NCBI RefSeq assembly: GCF_001027285.1
Contig: NZ_CP011509.1
Location: 6,534,501 to 6,598,500 of the forward strand
DNA length: 64,000 nucleotides
Direction: 5' to 3'
Source of the DNA: Archangium gephyra
GTDB lineage: Bacteria > Myxococcota > Myxococcia > Myxococcales > Myxococcaceae
Part shown: in pieces, positions 16,961-26,662 of the stretch
Position numbering within the stretch: position 1 is the first letter of the stretch
Layout of the letters: each line of letters begins with the position of its first letter
Notes under the pieces: model-generated
What the model was told of the DNA's origin: nothing
The model's database searches: none
Seen by the model: the letters and a program-made list of their open reading frames with translations, nothing else
Position numbers and translations under genes: made by a program

Positions 16961-17941
16961 ATGACATCCCTCGCACGCAGCCCCCTCCTGCTCCTCGGCC
17001 TCGCCGGAGCCTTCGCTCTTGGGGGCAGCGTCGCTCTGTGGTCGTCCACCGATGAGCCGGAGGCCGTGCGTTCACCGGCCGCCGCGCCAGCGCCCGCCGT
17101 GACGGGGCCCACCGCGTCCGCCGGCAAGCCCGTCCGGCTCGCCATGTCCGCCGCCTTCGTCTCGGAGTCGGGGGTCGGCATCTACGCACAGCTCGCCAGT
17201 TACCTGACGCGGAAGACCGGCATCCAGACCGAGTTCGTCAGCGGCCTGGCGTACGGCACCATCAACAGCATGCTCGAGGAGGGGACCGTGCACTGCGGCT
17301 TCATCTGCGGGCTGCCGTACGTCCTGCTCCACGACAACCCCCAGCCCGCCGCCCAGCTCATCGCCGCGCCCATCATGAAGGCCGCCCGCTACCAGGGGCA
17401 GCCCAAGTACTTCTCGGATCTCATCGTCCGCAAGGACAGCCCCTTCCAGAGCCTCCATGATCTGAAGGGCCGCACCTACGTCTACAACGATGAGCTCTCC
17501 AACTCGGGCTACAACCTGCCCCGCTACCGCATGCTCCAGCTCGGGCTGACGAAGGGCTTCTTCGGCAAGGTGCTCCGCTCCGGCTCCCACGAGGAGTCCA
17601 TCCGCATGGTGGCGGCCGGCGAGGCGGATGCGAGCTTCGTCGACAGCCTCGTGCTCGATTACGACCGGGAGAAGGGCCTCGGACACGCCCAGGAGGTCCG
17701 GGTCATCGAGAGCGCCGGCCCGGCCGGCATCTGCCCGCTCGTCGCGTCCTCCAAGATGCCCGCGGAGCTGCGCGACAAGCTCCAGCACGTGCTCGTGACG
17801 ATGCACGAGGACCCGGAGGGGCGGAAGCTCCTCGACGAGGCCCTGTTGGACCGGTTCTCCCTCGTGGAGGACAGCAACTACGACGACATCCGCTCCATGA
17901 AAGAGGCCGCGGAGAAGGCGGGCTTCACCGTCATCCGGTGA
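16961..17941 (+). CDS. PhnD-like phosphate/phosphonate-type substrate-binding protein
   Basis: This 326-residue protein has an N-terminal hydrophobic signal or anchor (LLLLGLAGAFALGGSVAL) and then a type 2 periplasmic-binding fold of the PhnD/PtxB group: VRLAMSAAFVSESGVGIYAQLASYL, VHCGFICGLPYVLL, GRTYVYNDELSNSGYNLPRY and GEADASFVDSLVLDY. Such proteins bind phosphonates, phosphite or other oxyanions for ABC transporters. No permease or ATPase gene is near it. Instead it lies between a receiver gene and a histidine-kinase gene (17 bases to the kinase start), so it more likely serves as a periplasmic sensor subunit. The ligand is unknown. Confidence 0.82.
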   Translation: MTSLARSPLLLLGLAGAFALGGSVALWSSTDEPEAVRSPAAAPAPAVTGPTASAGKPVRLAMSAAFVSESGVGIYAQLASYLTRKTGIQTEFVSGLAYGTINSMLEEGTVHCGFICGLPYVLLHDNPQPAAQLIAAPIMKAARYQGQPKYFSDLIVRKDSPFQSLHDLKGRTYVYNDELSNSGYNLPRYRMLQLGLTKGFFGKVLRSGSHEESIRMVAAGEADASFVDSLVLDYDREKGLGHAQEVRVIESAGPAGICPLVASSKMPAELRDKLQHVLVTMHEDPEGRKLLDEALLDRFSLVEDSNYDDIRSMKEAAEKAGFTVIR

Positions 17942-17958
17942 GCACGGGAGGAATACGG

Positions 17959-19647
17959 ATGGCGTACAAGCTGCGGAAGCTGCTCTGGCCCTTGTTGGGG
18001 ATGCTCGCGCTGAGCATCGCCCTGCAGGCGGCCTCGTTGGTGGCGGTGCTGGAGATCGAGGAGCGGGTGTTCCGGAACCGGCAGGCCGCCGCGGCCGCGG
18101 CGAGCCTGTACGACACCGCCGAGCAGTTCGAGAACGCGACCTACCTCGCCCTCGTCGGGCTGGCCGCGTCCGATTGGGAGATGTTGCTCCGGCAGCGGAC
18201 GGCCGCCCAGGCCCTGTCCGAGCGCTTCACGGCCCTGAGCGGGGAGATGTCGCGGGTGTATGGCCCGGGGAACGGCGGGGTGTTGCCGCCCGAGAGCATC
18301 CAGGATCCCGAGGTCTACGGGGCGCTCACCGCCCTGGTGGGGTTGTGGGACAAGGCCAAAGCGGTCCATGTGCGCGTCCTCCGCTCCGAGAACCGCTCGC
18401 TCAAGAACAATCCCGATCTGGAGGAGTTCCGCGCCGCGTCGCGGAGCCTGTCCGAAGCGGCCAGGGACGTCGCCGGGCTGCTTCAGCACCGCTCCCGGGA
18501 CGAGCTGTGGCTGCTCGGCCGCGTCCAACGCGTCATCCCGGTGGGCACCTTCCTGCTGACGATCGTGCTCTTCGGGTTCGTGATCAAACGCATCTTCCTG
18601 CCCTTCGTCGCCTCGACGGAGGAGCTCGAGCAGAGCGAGGCCGCGCTGCGCTGGGCCCGCGATGAGCTGGAGCTGCGCGTCATCGAACGGACCGACGAGC
18701 TCGCGCGGGCCAACGAGGCGCTGCGCCATGCCCACGATGACCTCGAGGTCCGCGTCAAGGAGCGCACACAGGAGCTGAAGGACACCCAGCGCCGCTCCGT
18801 GGAGCTCGCGCGCCAGGCGGGCATGGCCGAGCTCGCCACGAACGTGCTCCACAACGTGGGCAACGTCCTGAACAGCATCAACACCTCGGCCACCATCCTC
18901 GGCGAGCGGCTGCGAGCACTCCGCCTGCCGTCGCTGCTCAAGCTGGCCGGGTTGCTGGAGGAGCACCGCGCCGATCTCGGCACCTTCATGACGGGGGACG
19001 AGCGCGGGCGGCGCCTGCCCGAGTTCCTCGGCAAGCTCGGGGAGAACCTGTCCGCCGAGCGCGACGAGATGCTGGCCATGACGGCGGCCCTCCACCGCCA
19101 CGTCGAGCACATCCGGACGATCGTCGAGCTGCAGCAGGGCTACGCCATGTCCTCGAGCCTCGTGGAGGCGGTCTCCCTGGAGGAGTTGATCGAGGACGCC
19201 ATCCGCATCAACGGGGCGGCGCTCGGGCGGCATGGTGTCTCGCTCGAGCGGCACATCGTCCCGCTGCCGCGCTTGATGGTGGACAAGCACAAGCTGCTGC
19301 AGATCGTCCTCAACCTCATCAGCAACGCGAAGTACGCGCTGAACGACAACCCGCCCGGCGAGCGGCGGCTCACCGTGAAGGTCGAGCGCCCCACGGAGGA
19401 GCTCGTGCGCGTGCAGGTGTGCGACAACGGGATGGGGATCGCACCGGAGCTGCTCACGAAGATCTTCCAGCATGGCTTCACCACGCGGAAGGAGGGGCAC
19501 GGCTTCGGCCTGCACTCGTGCGCGATCGCCGCCCGCTCGATGGAGGGCTCACTCGAGGCGCACAGCGACGGCCCCGGGAAGGGGGCCACCTTCACGCTGG
19601 TGCTGCCCTTCCGGCCCGAGACCGGGGCGGAGCGGGTGTCCGCCTAG
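17959..19647 (+). CDS. Membrane sensor histidine kinase
   Basis: The ATG at 17959, preceded by GGAGGAATACG, gives 562 residues. An N-terminal transmembrane helix (LLWPLLGMLALSIALQAASLVAVL) leads to a periplasmic segment (about residues 35-185). A second helix (VGTFLLTIVLFGFVIKRIFL) is followed by a long coiled coil (about 213-280). The H-box is atypical, ELATNVLHNVGNVLNSINTS, with His298 as the likely phosphorylation site. The ATPase domain is clear: LNLISNAKYAL, DNGMGIAPELL, and HGFTTRKEGHGFGLHS. This NVLHNVGN-type kinase is frequent in myxobacteria. It completes the receiver/PhnD-like/kinase operon and probably reads the binding protein. Its TAG stop shares the bases CTAG with the stop of the convergent synthetase. 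Confidence 0.87.
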   Translation: MAYKLRKLLWPLLGMLALSIALQAASLVAVLEIEERVFRNRQAAAAAASLYDTAEQFENATYLALVGLAASDWEMLLRQRTAAQALSERFTALSGEMSRVYGPGNGGVLPPESIQDPEVYGALTALVGLWDKAKAVHVRVLRSENRSLKNNPDLEEFRAASRSLSEAARDVAGLLQHRSRDELWLLGRVQRVIPVGTFLLTIVLFGFVIKRIFLPFVASTEELEQSEAALRWARDELELRVIERTDELARANEALRHAHDDLEVRVKERTQELKDTQRRSVELARQAGMAELATNVLHNVGNVLNSINTSATILGERLRALRLPSLLKLAGLLEEHRADLGTFMTGDERGRRLPEFLGKLGENLSAERDEMLAMTAALHRHVEHIRTIVELQQGYAMSSSLVEAVSLEELIEDAIRINGAALGRHGVSLERHIVPLPRLMVDKHKLLQIVLNLISNAKYALNDNPPGERRLTVKVERPTEELVRVQVCDNGMGIAPELLTKIFQHGFTTRKEGHGFGLHSCAIAARSMEGSLEAHSDGPGKGATFTLVLPFRPETGAERVSA

Positions 19648-22600
19648 GGGCGCTGACGCCGCTCGCGCTCCTCCAGGATTGCGCGCACCTTCCTGGCGAG
19701 CCCCTGGACATGGGGCTCCGCCAGCAGGGTCACGTGATTGCCGGGCACGACGTGGACCTCGACGCCCTCGGCGGCCAGGGGAATCCACGCCAGCTCGGGA
19801 TGGCGCGGGTTGATGGCATCCCGCTCCTGGGCATGGAAGAAGACCAGCCGGCCTGGATAGGGGCGCGGCGCATACGCGAACATGGCCGCGGCGTTCTCCT
19901 GGAACACCCGGAGGAATACTTCGCTCCGGGGCAGCAGGGCCTCCAGCTCTCCCTCCTGTCCGGACGGGCGTAGGAAGAGCTCCCGGAAGAGCTCGGGCGC
20001 CATCCGGTGGAAGTACTCCTGGATCTCCTCCTGGGAACCCAGGTTGACCGGCATCTGCCCGGGCCCTGGCGAGTCCATGAGCACCAGCGCCTCCACCTGC
20101 TCGCGCCGCGCCAGCAGTTGCTGGGCCATCTCGTACGCCACGATGCCCCCGAACGAGTGTCCCGCGAGGCGGTACGGCCCCGACGGCTGGCGGGTGCGCA
20201 CGGCCTCCACGTACAGCGTGGCCATGGCCTCGATGTTCCCGGCGGGCAGCTCACCGGGCTCGAGCCCCCGTGCGCGCACGCCGTAGATGGGCAGCCTCGG
20301 ATCGAGCATCCGCGCCAGGGCCTGGTACGTGAACACGGTGCCTCCCACCGGGTGCAGCAGGAAGAGCGGGCGCCGTCGCGGATCCCCCCGGTTCAGCTCG
20401 ATCAGCAGCGGCGAGCCTTCGCTGGGCGCCGTTCCGCGGCTGGTCTCCTGGATGAACGACGTCAGCCGCGCGATCGTCCGGTGCTCGAGGAGCCGTTGCT
20501 GGGGGAAGTCGATCCGGAACGCCTCGCGGATGCGGGCGCCAAGCTGGACGGCGAGCAGCGAGTGGCCTCCCAGATCGAAGAAGTCCTGGTGGGGGCCCAC
20601 TTCACGGATGCCCAGCAGCTCGCTCCAGAGCTCCATCAGCGCCGCCTGGGTGGGATCTCCTTCTTCCACGGCACGCGCGGGCGCCGGAGCGGGGGAGGGC
20701 GATGACGCCGCCTGATCCGTCCAGTAGCGCTGACGCTCGAAGGGGTACGTCGGCAGGGGCACGCGCCGGCCCCGCTCGCCCGGGTTCAGGCCGCTCCAGT
20801 CGATGGGGGCTCCGCCGCTCCAGGCCTCTCCCACCTGCGACAGGAAGAACTCCGCGTCCTCTACCGGCAGGCCCCGGAGGGGCAGCGACGAGAGCACGGC
20901 GTGGGACTCGCCAAACCCCGGACACTGGCGCACCAGTCCGCCCAACGCCTGTCCCGGGCCCACCTCCACCAGCAGCCGCTCCGCTCCCTCCAGCAGGCTC
21001 GCCACGCCGTCCGCGAACCGCACCGGCTGGCGCAGGTGCTGGACCCAGTAGTCTGGATCCATCGCCTGGGCCTCGGTGATCCACGTCCCCGTGACATTCG
21101 AGACGAAGGGGATGGTTGGCGCGGAGAGGCGGACCCGCCGCAGCTGCTCGGCGAACGGGGCCAGCACGGGCTCCATCAGCGCGGAGTGGTAGCCATGCGA
21201 GGTCCGCAGCCGCCTGCACACGGTCCCGCTCGCCGCCAACCGCCGCTCCAGCCGGGAGATCGCCTCCAACGGGCCAGCCACCACCGTCAGGGCGGGCGCG
21301 TTGTACACCGCGATGCCCAGGTGCTCGTCGAGCAGGGGGCGCAGTGCGCCGGGCTCCATCCCGATCGCGAGCATCGCGCCGGCGGGCGCGGCCTGCATCA
21401 GGCGCCCCCGGACGTGGATCAGCCTCAGCGCGTCTTCCAGCGGGAACACTCCGGCGAGGCAGGCGGCCACGTACTCCCCGAGGCTGTGGCCGAGCATCGC
21501 CTTCGGCTTCAGCCCCAGCGACATCCAGAGCCGGGCCAGCGCGTACTCGAGGACGAAGAGGCAGGGCTGCGCGAATTCCGTCTGGTGGATCCGCTCGCTG
21601 GAGTCCTCCTGGAGGAGCAGCTCGCGCACGTCCAGGCCCAGGTGCGGCTGGAGCAGTCCAGCGCACCGGTCCACCTCGTCCCGGAACACCGCGTGGGCGG
21701 CATGGAGCGCGCGCCCCATGCCCGGGTACTGCGCGCCCTGGCCGGGGAACAGGAAGGCCACCTCCCGGCCTCGGGCCTCGCCCGGTGTGCGCTCGCCCTG
21801 TTCGAGCGCTCGCGCCAGCCGCTCCAGGCCTCGCACCGCACCCGGAAGGTCCCGGCATACCAGCGCCGTGCGCCGCTCGAAGGCCGTCCGCCCCCGCTGG
21901 AGCGTGTGGGCCACGTCGGCCAACGACAGCTCCGCTCGTCCGGACAGGGACTCCCCCAGCCGCCGCACGGCCGTGGCGAGCGCCGCGTCACCACGCGCCG
22001 ACAGAGGCAGCACGCGCCAGCCCTCCGTGCTCTCTCCGGCGGGCCGGGCCGGGGCCTCCTCCACCACCACGTGCGCATTGGTTCCGCCGATGCCGAAGGA
22101 GCTCACCCCGGCGAGCCGCGGCAGGCCCTCGGGCGGAGTCCAGTCCGACAGCCGCGCGTTGATGAAGAAGGGCGTTGCGTCCAGCCCCAGCCCCGGGTTG
22201 GGCTGCTCGAAGTGGACGACTGGAGGGAGCTGGCGGTGGCGCAGGCTGAGCACCGTCTTGAGCAGCCCGGCGATTCCCGCGGCTGCGTCCAGGTGGCCGA
22301 TGTTGGGCTTGGTGGCTCCCAGTGCGCAGTTCCCCCGAGGACCCGTGCCTCGCTGGAAGGCCCTCGCCAGCGCGGCGACCTCGATCGGATCTCCCAGTTG
22401 CGTGCCCGTTCCGTGGGTCTCCACGAAGGACACCTCGTGGGGCTGGACCCCGGCGGCCTCCTGCGCCCGGGTGATGACCTCGGCCTGTCCGGCCAGCCCC
22501 GGCGCCGTGTAGCCGATCTTCCCCGAGCCGTCGTTGTTGACGGCGCTGCCACGGATCACCGCGTGGATGGTGTCACCGTCGGCCAGGGCGCGATCCAGGC

Positions 22601-25600
22601 GCTTGAGGACCACGGCCCCCACGCCGTTGCCTCGCACCGTCCCACTGGCCCGCGCGTCGAACGCCCGGCAATGGCCGTCGGGCGAGAGGATCATCCCGGG
22701 CTGATAGAGGTAGCCCCCGGCCAGTGGCACCGAGATGGACACGCCCCCCGCGAGCGCCAGATCGCACTCGCCGGAGAGTACGCCCCGGCAGGCGAGGTGC
22801 ACCGCCACCAGCGAGCCCGAGCAACCCGTCCGCACCGTCAGCCCCGGGCCGCGCAGATCCAGCTTGTAGGAGACGCGGGTGGCCAGGAAGTCGCTCTCCA
22901 GTCCCAGCTTGAGCTGCCAGGTGTCGGCGGGCGCGTCGGAAGACAGGAGGGGCTGGTAGGTGGTCGCGCTGGAGGTGGCGAAGACGCCCACCGAGGCACC
23001 GTGGGTCCGCGGGGGATAGCCCGCGTCCTCCAGCGCCTCCCACGCGCATTCGAGGAAGCGCCGCTGCTGCGGATCCATCTGCTGGGCCTCGCGCGGGGTG
23101 AAGCCGAAGAACTCCGCGTCGAACAGCTCCGCTCCCTCCAGGACTCCCTTGGCCCGGACGTACCCGGGATGGCCCGACAGCGCGGGAGGGACGCCGGCCT
23201 CGGCCAGCGCCTCGTCGCTCGCGCGCGTGAGCGACTCCACCCCCGCCGCGAGGTTGTGCCAGAACTCCTCCAGGTTGGCGGCCCCTGGGAACTGCCCGGC
23301 CATTCCGATGATGGCCACCGCCTGTCCTCCCTCGGACGAGGGACGGGCGCTGGGACGCACGTGCTCCGCCGCTGGCGCGGACGGGACGAGGAACGCCGCG
23401 AGCGACTCGATGGAGGGATGCTCGAAGAGGTCCAGCATCGACGGCTCGCGCCCGAAGGCCTGCTTCACCCGGGCCTGCACCTGGGGAAGCAGCAGCGAGT
23501 GCCCGCCGAGATCGAAGAAGCTCTCCGTGGCGCCCACGCGCTCGAGCCGCAGGATGTCCCGCCAGATGCGCGCGAGGGTGCGCTCGGCCTCGGTGGCGGG
23601 CGGACGCGAGCGGGTGCTCCGCTCCCGGCGCAGGGGTTGGGCGAGCAGCTTCGCCCGGTCCACCTTCCCGTTGGACGTCAGCGGCAGGCGCTCGCACGGC
23701 ACGAACACCGAGGGCACCATGTACTCGGGCAGCGAGCGCTTGAGGAAGGTCCGCAGCGCGGGCTCCTCCAGCGCACGGCCCTCGGCCGCCACCACGTAGG
23801 CCACCAGGAGCTTGTCGCCGGGAGCTTCCTCCCGGGCCAGCACCACGGCCTCGCGCACGTCCGGGTGCGTGCTCAGCACGGACTCCAGCTCCCCGAGCTC
23901 GATGCGGAAGCCGCGGATCTTCACCTGATGATCCACGCGCCCGAGGAAGTCGAGCCGTCCGTCCGGCAGGTAGCGCGCCAGGTCTCCCGTCCTGTACAGG
24001 CGGGCTCCCGGCACGGTGCCGAAGGGATCCGGGATGAACCGCTCCGCCGTGAGCTCGGGGCGGTGCAGATAGCCACGCGCCACGCCCAGGCCTCCGATGT
24101 ACAGCTCGCCCGCGACGCCCCGGGGCACCGGCTGGAACCGCGAGTCCAGCAGGTATACCTGGGTGTTGCCTACGGGCCGGCCGATCGTCACCGGAGTGCC
24201 CGCGGTGCACGCCCCGGCGGTGGCGTAGATGGTGGCCTCGGTGGGCCCATAGCCGTTGATGTAGCGGCGGCCCGTGCTCCAGCGCGCCACGAGCGGTTCC
24301 GGACTGGCCTCGCCGCCCACCATGACGTTCTTCAGGGCTGGGTACTCGCCCTCGGGCAGTGCCGCCAGGGCCGAGGGAGACAGGACGATCGTGGTGATCT
24401 CCCGCTCCCGCAGGAGGCGCGCGAGCTCCGGCCCGGGGAGCAGTTGCTCGCGCCGGGCCAGACACAGGGTGGCTCCCGAGACGAGCGGGGAGAAGATCTC
24501 CTGGACCGCCATGTCGAAGCTCACCGACGCGAGCTGCAGCATGCGATCCCCCGGAGCGAAGGGGAACACCCGGGGCTGCACCGCGAGCAGGTTGCACACC
24601 GAGCGGTGCTCGACGATGACGCCCTTGGGCCGTCCCGTGGAGCCCGAGGTGTAGATGATGTACGCCGCGTTCCCCGCCTCCACGCCGCTGATGGGGGCCT
24701 GGACATAGGGCTCCGCCGGATCCTTGTCCCCCGCGCCGAGGAGGAGCCGCGTGGCGCCGTTGGCGGGCAGCCGTTCGGCGAGCGAGCGCTGCGTCACGAG
24801 CACCGGAAGCCGCGCGTCCTCGATCATGAAGGCGAGGCGATCGGCGGGGTACGCTGGATCCAGCGGGACGTAGGCGCCCCCGGCCTTCAGGATGCCGAGG
24901 AGCCCGATGATGAGCTCGGGAGAGCGCTCCAGGCACAGGCCCACCCGGCTCTCCGGGCCGACCCCGAGCCGTCGCAAGCGGTGGGCGACCTGGTTGGCGC
25001 GTGCGTCCAGCTCCCGGTAGGTCAGCGCCTGGCGCTCGAACAGGACGGCGATGGCCTCCGGTGTCCGCTCCACCTGCCGGACGAACAGCTCGTGAAGGCA
25101 GCCCTCGGGCTTCGCCATCCGCGTGGCGTTCCACTCCACCAGGAGCTGGTGCTCCTCGCGTGACGGGAGCAGCCCCAGCCCGGCGAGGGGCTGGCCGGGC
25201 GCCGCGACAATGGACTCCAGCAGCGTGACGTAGCGCGAGGCCAGCCGTTGCGCGGTCTCGGCCTCGAAGACATCGGCGTTCACGGCCCAGAGGAACTGCG
25301 TCCCCGCGTCCCGGGTGAAGTGGACGTGCACCGAGAGCTCGCCCGCCAGTCCCACGTTGGAGGCCGTCAGCCGCTCGAACTCGAAGGAAGAAGGGGGAGG
25401 GGCCTCCTCGGACCGGGGGCGAGGCACCAGCGTGAACGTCGCCTGCACGAGCGGTGCGCGGCCCGGATCCCGCGGCGGCTTGAGCTCCTCGAGCAACCGG
25501 GGGAACGGGTAGTCCCCATGGGCCAGGGACTCTCGCAGCGTGCGCGCGGTGGTCTTGTAGAACGTCCGGAAGGACATGTCCGCCGGAGCCCGGGAGCGCA

Positions 25601-26489
25601 CGGCGAGCGTGTTGACGAGGTAGCCCACCACGCGGGCGTGCCAGTCCTGACTGCGCCCGGAGCTGGGGACACCCACCAGGAGGTCCTCCTGCCCGCTGTG
25701 CCGGTGGAGCAGCACCTGGAAGGCCGCGAGCAGCAGGGCGTAGAGGCTGGTGCCCTCGGCCTTCGCCAGCGCTCCGAGCGCCTGGGCCAGCGGCTCGTCG
25801 AGCCGCATGAGGTGGGTGTGTTGGCGGAAGCTCTGCCGGGCCGGCCGGGGGCGATCCGTGGGCAGGTTCAGCACGGGCGTGCATCCGGCGAGCTGCTCGC
25901 GCCACCAGTCGCGGGCCCGGTCCGCCTCGGGGCCCGCGAGCCACTCGGACTGCCACTGGACGAACTCGCCGTAGTCCCGGTTCGCCACGGGCTCGGGGAG
26001 GGTCTCGAGCCCCTGGGCCAGCGCGCCGTAGAGCCGCTGGAGGTCCTGGATCAACAGCAACAGCGCCCCCCCATCGAGTGACAGGTGGTGGGTGGCCAGC
26101 AGCAGGACGTGCTCACGGGGGCCGCGCGCGTAGAGGGCGGAGCGGAGGACGGGCCCGTGCTGGAGCTCGTAGGGGCGGGCCGCGTCGGAATAGAGGCGCT
26201 GGAGCAGGGCCTCCTCATCGAGCCGGGACGCGTCGACGTACTGGTGCTCGAAGTCCATCCGGGAGTGGACCACCCGGCGCGGGCCGTGCTCGGTATCGGC
26301 GAAGGTCGTCCGAAGCACCGGGTGCCGATTCACCAGGAGTGAGAGTGCACGCCTCAGCAGCTCTGGATCCAAGACACCCCGGAGCCGGAATCCGTAGGCG
26401 AGGTTGTACGCGGTGGAATCGAGCTTGGAGGCGAACCAGAGGGCCTGCTGGTTGTACGAAAGCGCTCCCTCCACGGATGAATCAGGCAT
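19644..26489 (-). CDS. Hybrid NRPS-PKS synthetase: C-A-PCP-KS-AT-ACP-TE
   Basis: The ATG at 26489 gives 2281 residues; the longer frame to 26726 is not protein-like. Domains in order are condensation (about 5-440, HHLSLDGG near 133), adenylation (about 470-900, YTSGSTGRPKG near 613, TGDLARY), PCP (phosphopantetheine Ser998 in LGGHSLL), ketosynthase (about 1030-1450, Cys1223 in RTGCSGS, HGTGTQLGDP, NIGHLDAAAG), acyltransferase (Ser1669 in GHSLGEY; SHGYHS suggests malonyl), a second carrier (Ser1977) and thioesterase (Ser2112 in GHSFGG). There is no ketoreductase, dehydratase or methyltransferase, so one amino acid should be extended by one malonate with the keto group kept. The N-terminal C domain suggests an acylated start or a donor from elsewhere. 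By alignment with GrsA the A-domain pocket reads D-M-Q-V-M-G-G-I-Y-K (tentative, no assignment). The product could be a free beta-keto acid, a lactone or a tetramic acid. Confidence 0.92.
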   Translation of the reverse strand: MPDSSVEGALSYNQQALWFASKLDSTAYNLAYGFRLRGVLDPELLRRALSLLVNRHPVLRTTFADTEHGPRRVVHSRMDFEHQYVDASRLDEEALLQRLYSDAARPYELQHGPVLRSALYARGPREHVLLLATHHLSLDGGALLLLIQDLQRLYGALAQGLETLPEPVANRDYGEFVQWQSEWLAGPEADRARDWWREQLAGCTPVLNLPTDRPRPARQSFRQHTHLMRLDEPLAQALGALAKAEGTSLYALLLAAFQVLLHRHSGQEDLLVGVPSSGRSQDWHARVVGYLVNTLAVRSRAPADMSFRTFYKTTARTLRESLAHGDYPFPRLLEELKPPRDPGRAPLVQATFTLVPRPRSEEAPPPSSFEFERLTASNVGLAGELSVHVHFTRDAGTQFLWAVNADVFEAETAQRLASRYVTLLESIVAAPGQPLAGLGLLPSREEHQLLVEWNATRMAKPEGCLHELFVRQVERTPEAIAVLFERQALTYRELDARANQVAHRLRRLGVGPESRVGLCLERSPELIIGLLGILKAGGAYVPLDPAYPADRLAFMIEDARLPVLVTQRSLAERLPANGATRLLLGAGDKDPAEPYVQAPISGVEAGNAAYIIYTSGSTGRPKGVIVEHRSVCNLLAVQPRVFPFAPGDRMLQLASVSFDMAVQEIFSPLVSGATLCLARREQLLPGPELARLLREREITTIVLSPSALAALPEGEYPALKNVMVGGEASPEPLVARWSTGRRYINGYGPTEATIYATAGACTAGTPVTIGRPVGNTQVYLLDSRFQPVPRGVAGELYIGGLGVARGYLHRPELTAERFIPDPFGTVPGARLYRTGDLARYLPDGRLDFLGRVDHQVKIRGFRIELGELESVLSTHPDVREAVVLAREEAPGDKLLVAYVVAAEGRALEEPALRTFLKRSLPEYMVPSVFVPCERLPLTSNGKVDRAKLLAQPLRRERSTRSRPPATEAERTLARIWRDILRLERVGATESFFDLGGHSLLLPQVQARVKQAFGREPSMLDLFEHPSIESLAAFLVPSAPAAEHVRPSARPSSEGGQAVAIIGMAGQFPGAANLEEFWHNLAAGVESLTRASDEALAEAGVPPALSGHPGYVRAKGVLEGAELFDAEFFGFTPREAQQMDPQQRRFLECAWEALEDAGYPPRTHGASVGVFATSSATTYQPLLSSDAPADTWQLKLGLESDFLATRVSYKLDLRGPGLTVRTGCSGSLVAVHLACRGVLSGECDLALAGGVSISVPLAGGYLYQPGMILSPDGHCRAFDARASGTVRGNGVGAVVLKRLDRALADGDTIHAVIRGSAVNNDGSGKIGYTAPGLAGQAEVITRAQEAAGVQPHEVSFVETHGTGTQLGDPIEVAALARAFQRGTGPRGNCALGATKPNIGHLDAAAGIAGLLKTVLSLRHRQLPPVVHFEQPNPGLGLDATPFFINARLSDWTPPEGLPRLAGVSSFGIGGTNAHVVVEEAPARPAGESTEGWRVLPLSARGDAALATAVRRLGESLSGRAELSLADVAHTLQRGRTAFERRTALVCRDLPGAVRGLERLARALEQGERTPGEARGREVAFLFPGQGAQYPGMGRALHAAHAVFRDEVDRCAGLLQPHLGLDVRELLLQEDSSERIHQTEFAQPCLFVLEYALARLWMSLGLKPKAMLGHSLGEYVAACLAGVFPLEDALRLIHVRGRLMQAAPAGAMLAIGMEPGALRPLLDEHLGIAVYNAPALTVVAGPLEAISRLERRLAASGTVCRRLRTSHGYHSALMEPVLAPFAEQLRRVRLSAPTIPFVSNVTGTWITEAQAMDPDYWVQHLRQPVRFADGVASLLEGAERLLVEVGPGQALGGLVRQCPGFGESHAVLSSLPLRGLPVEDAEFFLSQVGEAWSGGAPIDWSGLNPGERGRRVPLPTYPFERQRYWTDQAASSPSPAPAPARAVEEGDPTQAALMELWSELLGIREVGPHQDFFDLGGHSLLAVQLGARIREAFRIDFPQQRLLEHRTIARLTSFIQETSRGTAPSEGSPLLIELNRGDPRRRPLFLLHPVGGTVFTYQALARMLDPRLPIYGVRARGLEPGELPAGNIEAMATLYVEAVRTRQPSGPYRLAGHSFGGIVAYEMAQQLLARREQVEALVLMDSPGPGQMPVNLGSQEEIQEYFHRMAPELFRELFLRPSGQEGELEALLPRSEVFLRVFQENAAAMFAYAPRPYPGRLVFFHAQERDAINPRHPELAWIPLAAEGVEVHVVPGNHVTLLAEPHVQGLARKVRAILEERERRQRP

Positions 26490-26662
26490 GCAACCTCGAG
26501 ACGCAGGGAGGACGGGAGTGTGGCATGTTCCCCTGACGCATGCGCCGCGAGGAGCTGAACATGGCCCTCGCCCTGTTCGTGAGCGTGGCCCTCCAGACGC
26601 GCTCGCCGCGCACCTGACCTCCAGCCCACTCGTTGGAAACAGAGTCATGCTTTGATGCCCGG

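Noticed and set aside
20901-25163. Plus-strand frame of 1420 residues within the synthetase gene
   Set aside because: It is a GC-skew shadow of the NRPS-PKS gene, full of His/Gln/Arg/Gly runs and without any domain.
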